Below, piece after piece: positions 5,135 to 5,417 of a DNA stretch of 5,417 nucleotides (the stretch's first letter is position 1; every line of letters begins with the position of its first letter). The DNA comes from JADJEI01 sp035328465 (GTDB lineage Bacteria > Bacteroidota > Ignavibacteria > Ignavibacteriales > Ignavibacteriaceae), in assembly GCA_035328465.1 (NCBI GenBank), contig DAOLIQ010000138.1, positions 1 through 5,417 on the forward strand, in the 5' to 3' direction. Made by a program: the position numbers and the translations under genes. The notes under the pieces are model-generated. The model saw only the letters and a list, made by a program, of their open reading frames with translations. It had not been told where the DNA came from and made no database searches.

Positions 5135-5215
5135 GTCATTGCGAGGAGTCCTTTAGGACGACGAAGCAATCTGTAATGTAGATTGCTTCTCCCGATAAAT
5201 CGGGTTCGCAATGAC
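5135..5215. repeat. Palindromic element 5 (GTCATTGCGA family), four-stem structure
   Basis: This 81-base element is closed by GTCATTGCGA (5135-5144) with the exact complement TCGCAATGAC (5206-5215). Inside are three perfect hairpins: GTCCT/AGGAC (5148-5152, 5155-5159), GAAGCAATCT/AGATTGCTTC (5163-5172, 5180-5189) and CCCGAT/ATCGGG (5191-5196, 5199-5204). The left half and the reverse complement of the right half share both ends but have different central hairpins. It is thus an inverted pair of one unit. It starts 4 bases after the bacilliredoxin stop. Confidence 0.88.
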
Positions 5216-5232
5216 TGTATGAAAAAAGAAAA

Positions 5233-5417
5233 ATGAAGTTTAGCACACAAGAAGAATATGGTTTAAGATTATTACTTAGAATTGGGAAAAGTGATTCTGA
5301 AAAAGGAATGACAATTCCCGAACTGAGTGAGCAGGAAAAACTTTCCGAAGCAAATGTTGGAAAGATTCTACGCGCATTACGTCTTGCCGGATTTATTGAA
5401 AGTTCACGTGGCCAATC
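5233..5417 (+). CDS. Rrf2-family transcriptional regulator (N-terminal part, cut by window end)
   Basis: The first 61 residues form a winged helix-turn-helix of the Rrf2 family, which includes IscR and the SUF regulators. The opening MKFSTQEEYGLRLLLRIG matches the family N-terminus. TIPELSEQEKLSEANVGKIL (about residues 27-46) is the helix-turn-helix with its recognition helix, and LRLAGFIESSRGQ leads into the wing. Cluster-binding Cys residues, if present, lie beyond the window, so Fe-S sensing cannot be judged. The ATG at 5233 is preceded by an A-rich stretch without a clear Shine-Dalgarno; the alignment to Rrf2 N-termini supports it. It lies 102 bases after the bacilliredoxin gene on the same strand, behind palindromic element 5. 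It may end this operon or begin the next one. A role in controlling the suf genes is likely by family and location but not shown. Confidence 0.9.
   Translation, partial: MKFSTQEEYGLRLLLRIGKSDSEKGMTIPELSEQEKLSEANVGKILRALRLAGFIESSRGQ

Noticed and set aside
5135..5215. tRNA or tRNA-like gene suggested by the four-stem fold and a GGTTCG word
   Set aside because: The stem lengths, two-base loops and 10-base closing stem do not fit a tRNA, there is no anticodon arm pattern, and the inverted-pair origin explains the fold.
399..5215. CRISPR array made of the repeated GTCATTCC sequences
   Set aside because: The copies are kilobases apart, inverted in pairs, variable in length, and lack regular spacers or cas genes.

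Overview
The window carries a SUF iron-sulfur cluster assembly locus, with every gene on the + strand: the 3' end of sufB, then sufC, sufD, sufS (interrupted by an assembly gap), sufU, a SufT-like MIP18/DUF59 gene, a BrxA/BrxB-family bacilliredoxin gene and the 5' end of an Rrf2-family regulator gene. The DNA is AT-rich, gene order is sufB-C-D-S-U-T, and the scaffold holds a run of exactly 100 N, so it looks like a draft or metagenome-assembled genome. The low GC, the SufBCDSU-T set with a bacilliredoxin, and the dense palindromic intergenic repeats suggest a Bacteroidota/Chlorobiota-type lineage such as Ignavibacteria. That placement is an inference and was not tested.

Layout: 1-353 sufB C-terminus; 354-518 hairpin plus palindromic element; 519-1283 sufC; 1284-1400 palindromic element; 1401-2717 sufD; 2718-2867 palindromic element plus AT-rich leader; 2868-3627 sufS with the gap at 3087-3186; 3627-4085 sufU, overlapping the sufS stop codon by one base; 4086-4169 inverted pair of hairpins; 4170-4496 sufT-like; 4497-4593 CTGAT-type repeat; 4594-5130 bacilliredoxin; 5131-5232 four-stem palindromic element; 5233-5417 Rrf2 regulator, cut by the window edge.

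How the genes work together: SufS takes sulfur from cysteine and passes it to SufU, which is zinc-binding in this family. The sulfur goes on to the SufBC2D scaffold, where SufC hydrolyses ATP and the cluster forms at the SufB-SufD interface. SufT-like proteins help mature client proteins. A bacilliredoxin would act on thiol redox state, plausibly linked to bacillithiol. Rrf2 proteins often regulate Fe-S genes.

The enzymes are familiar. The least explained feature is the set of intergenic repeats. Five of the six non-overlapping gaps hold palindromic elements that look like inverted pairs of one hairpin unit with a GTCA foot. These come in three sequence families that share an architecture and keep their stems through compensatory differences. 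They resemble REPINs or MITE-like elements and lie inside a probable operon.
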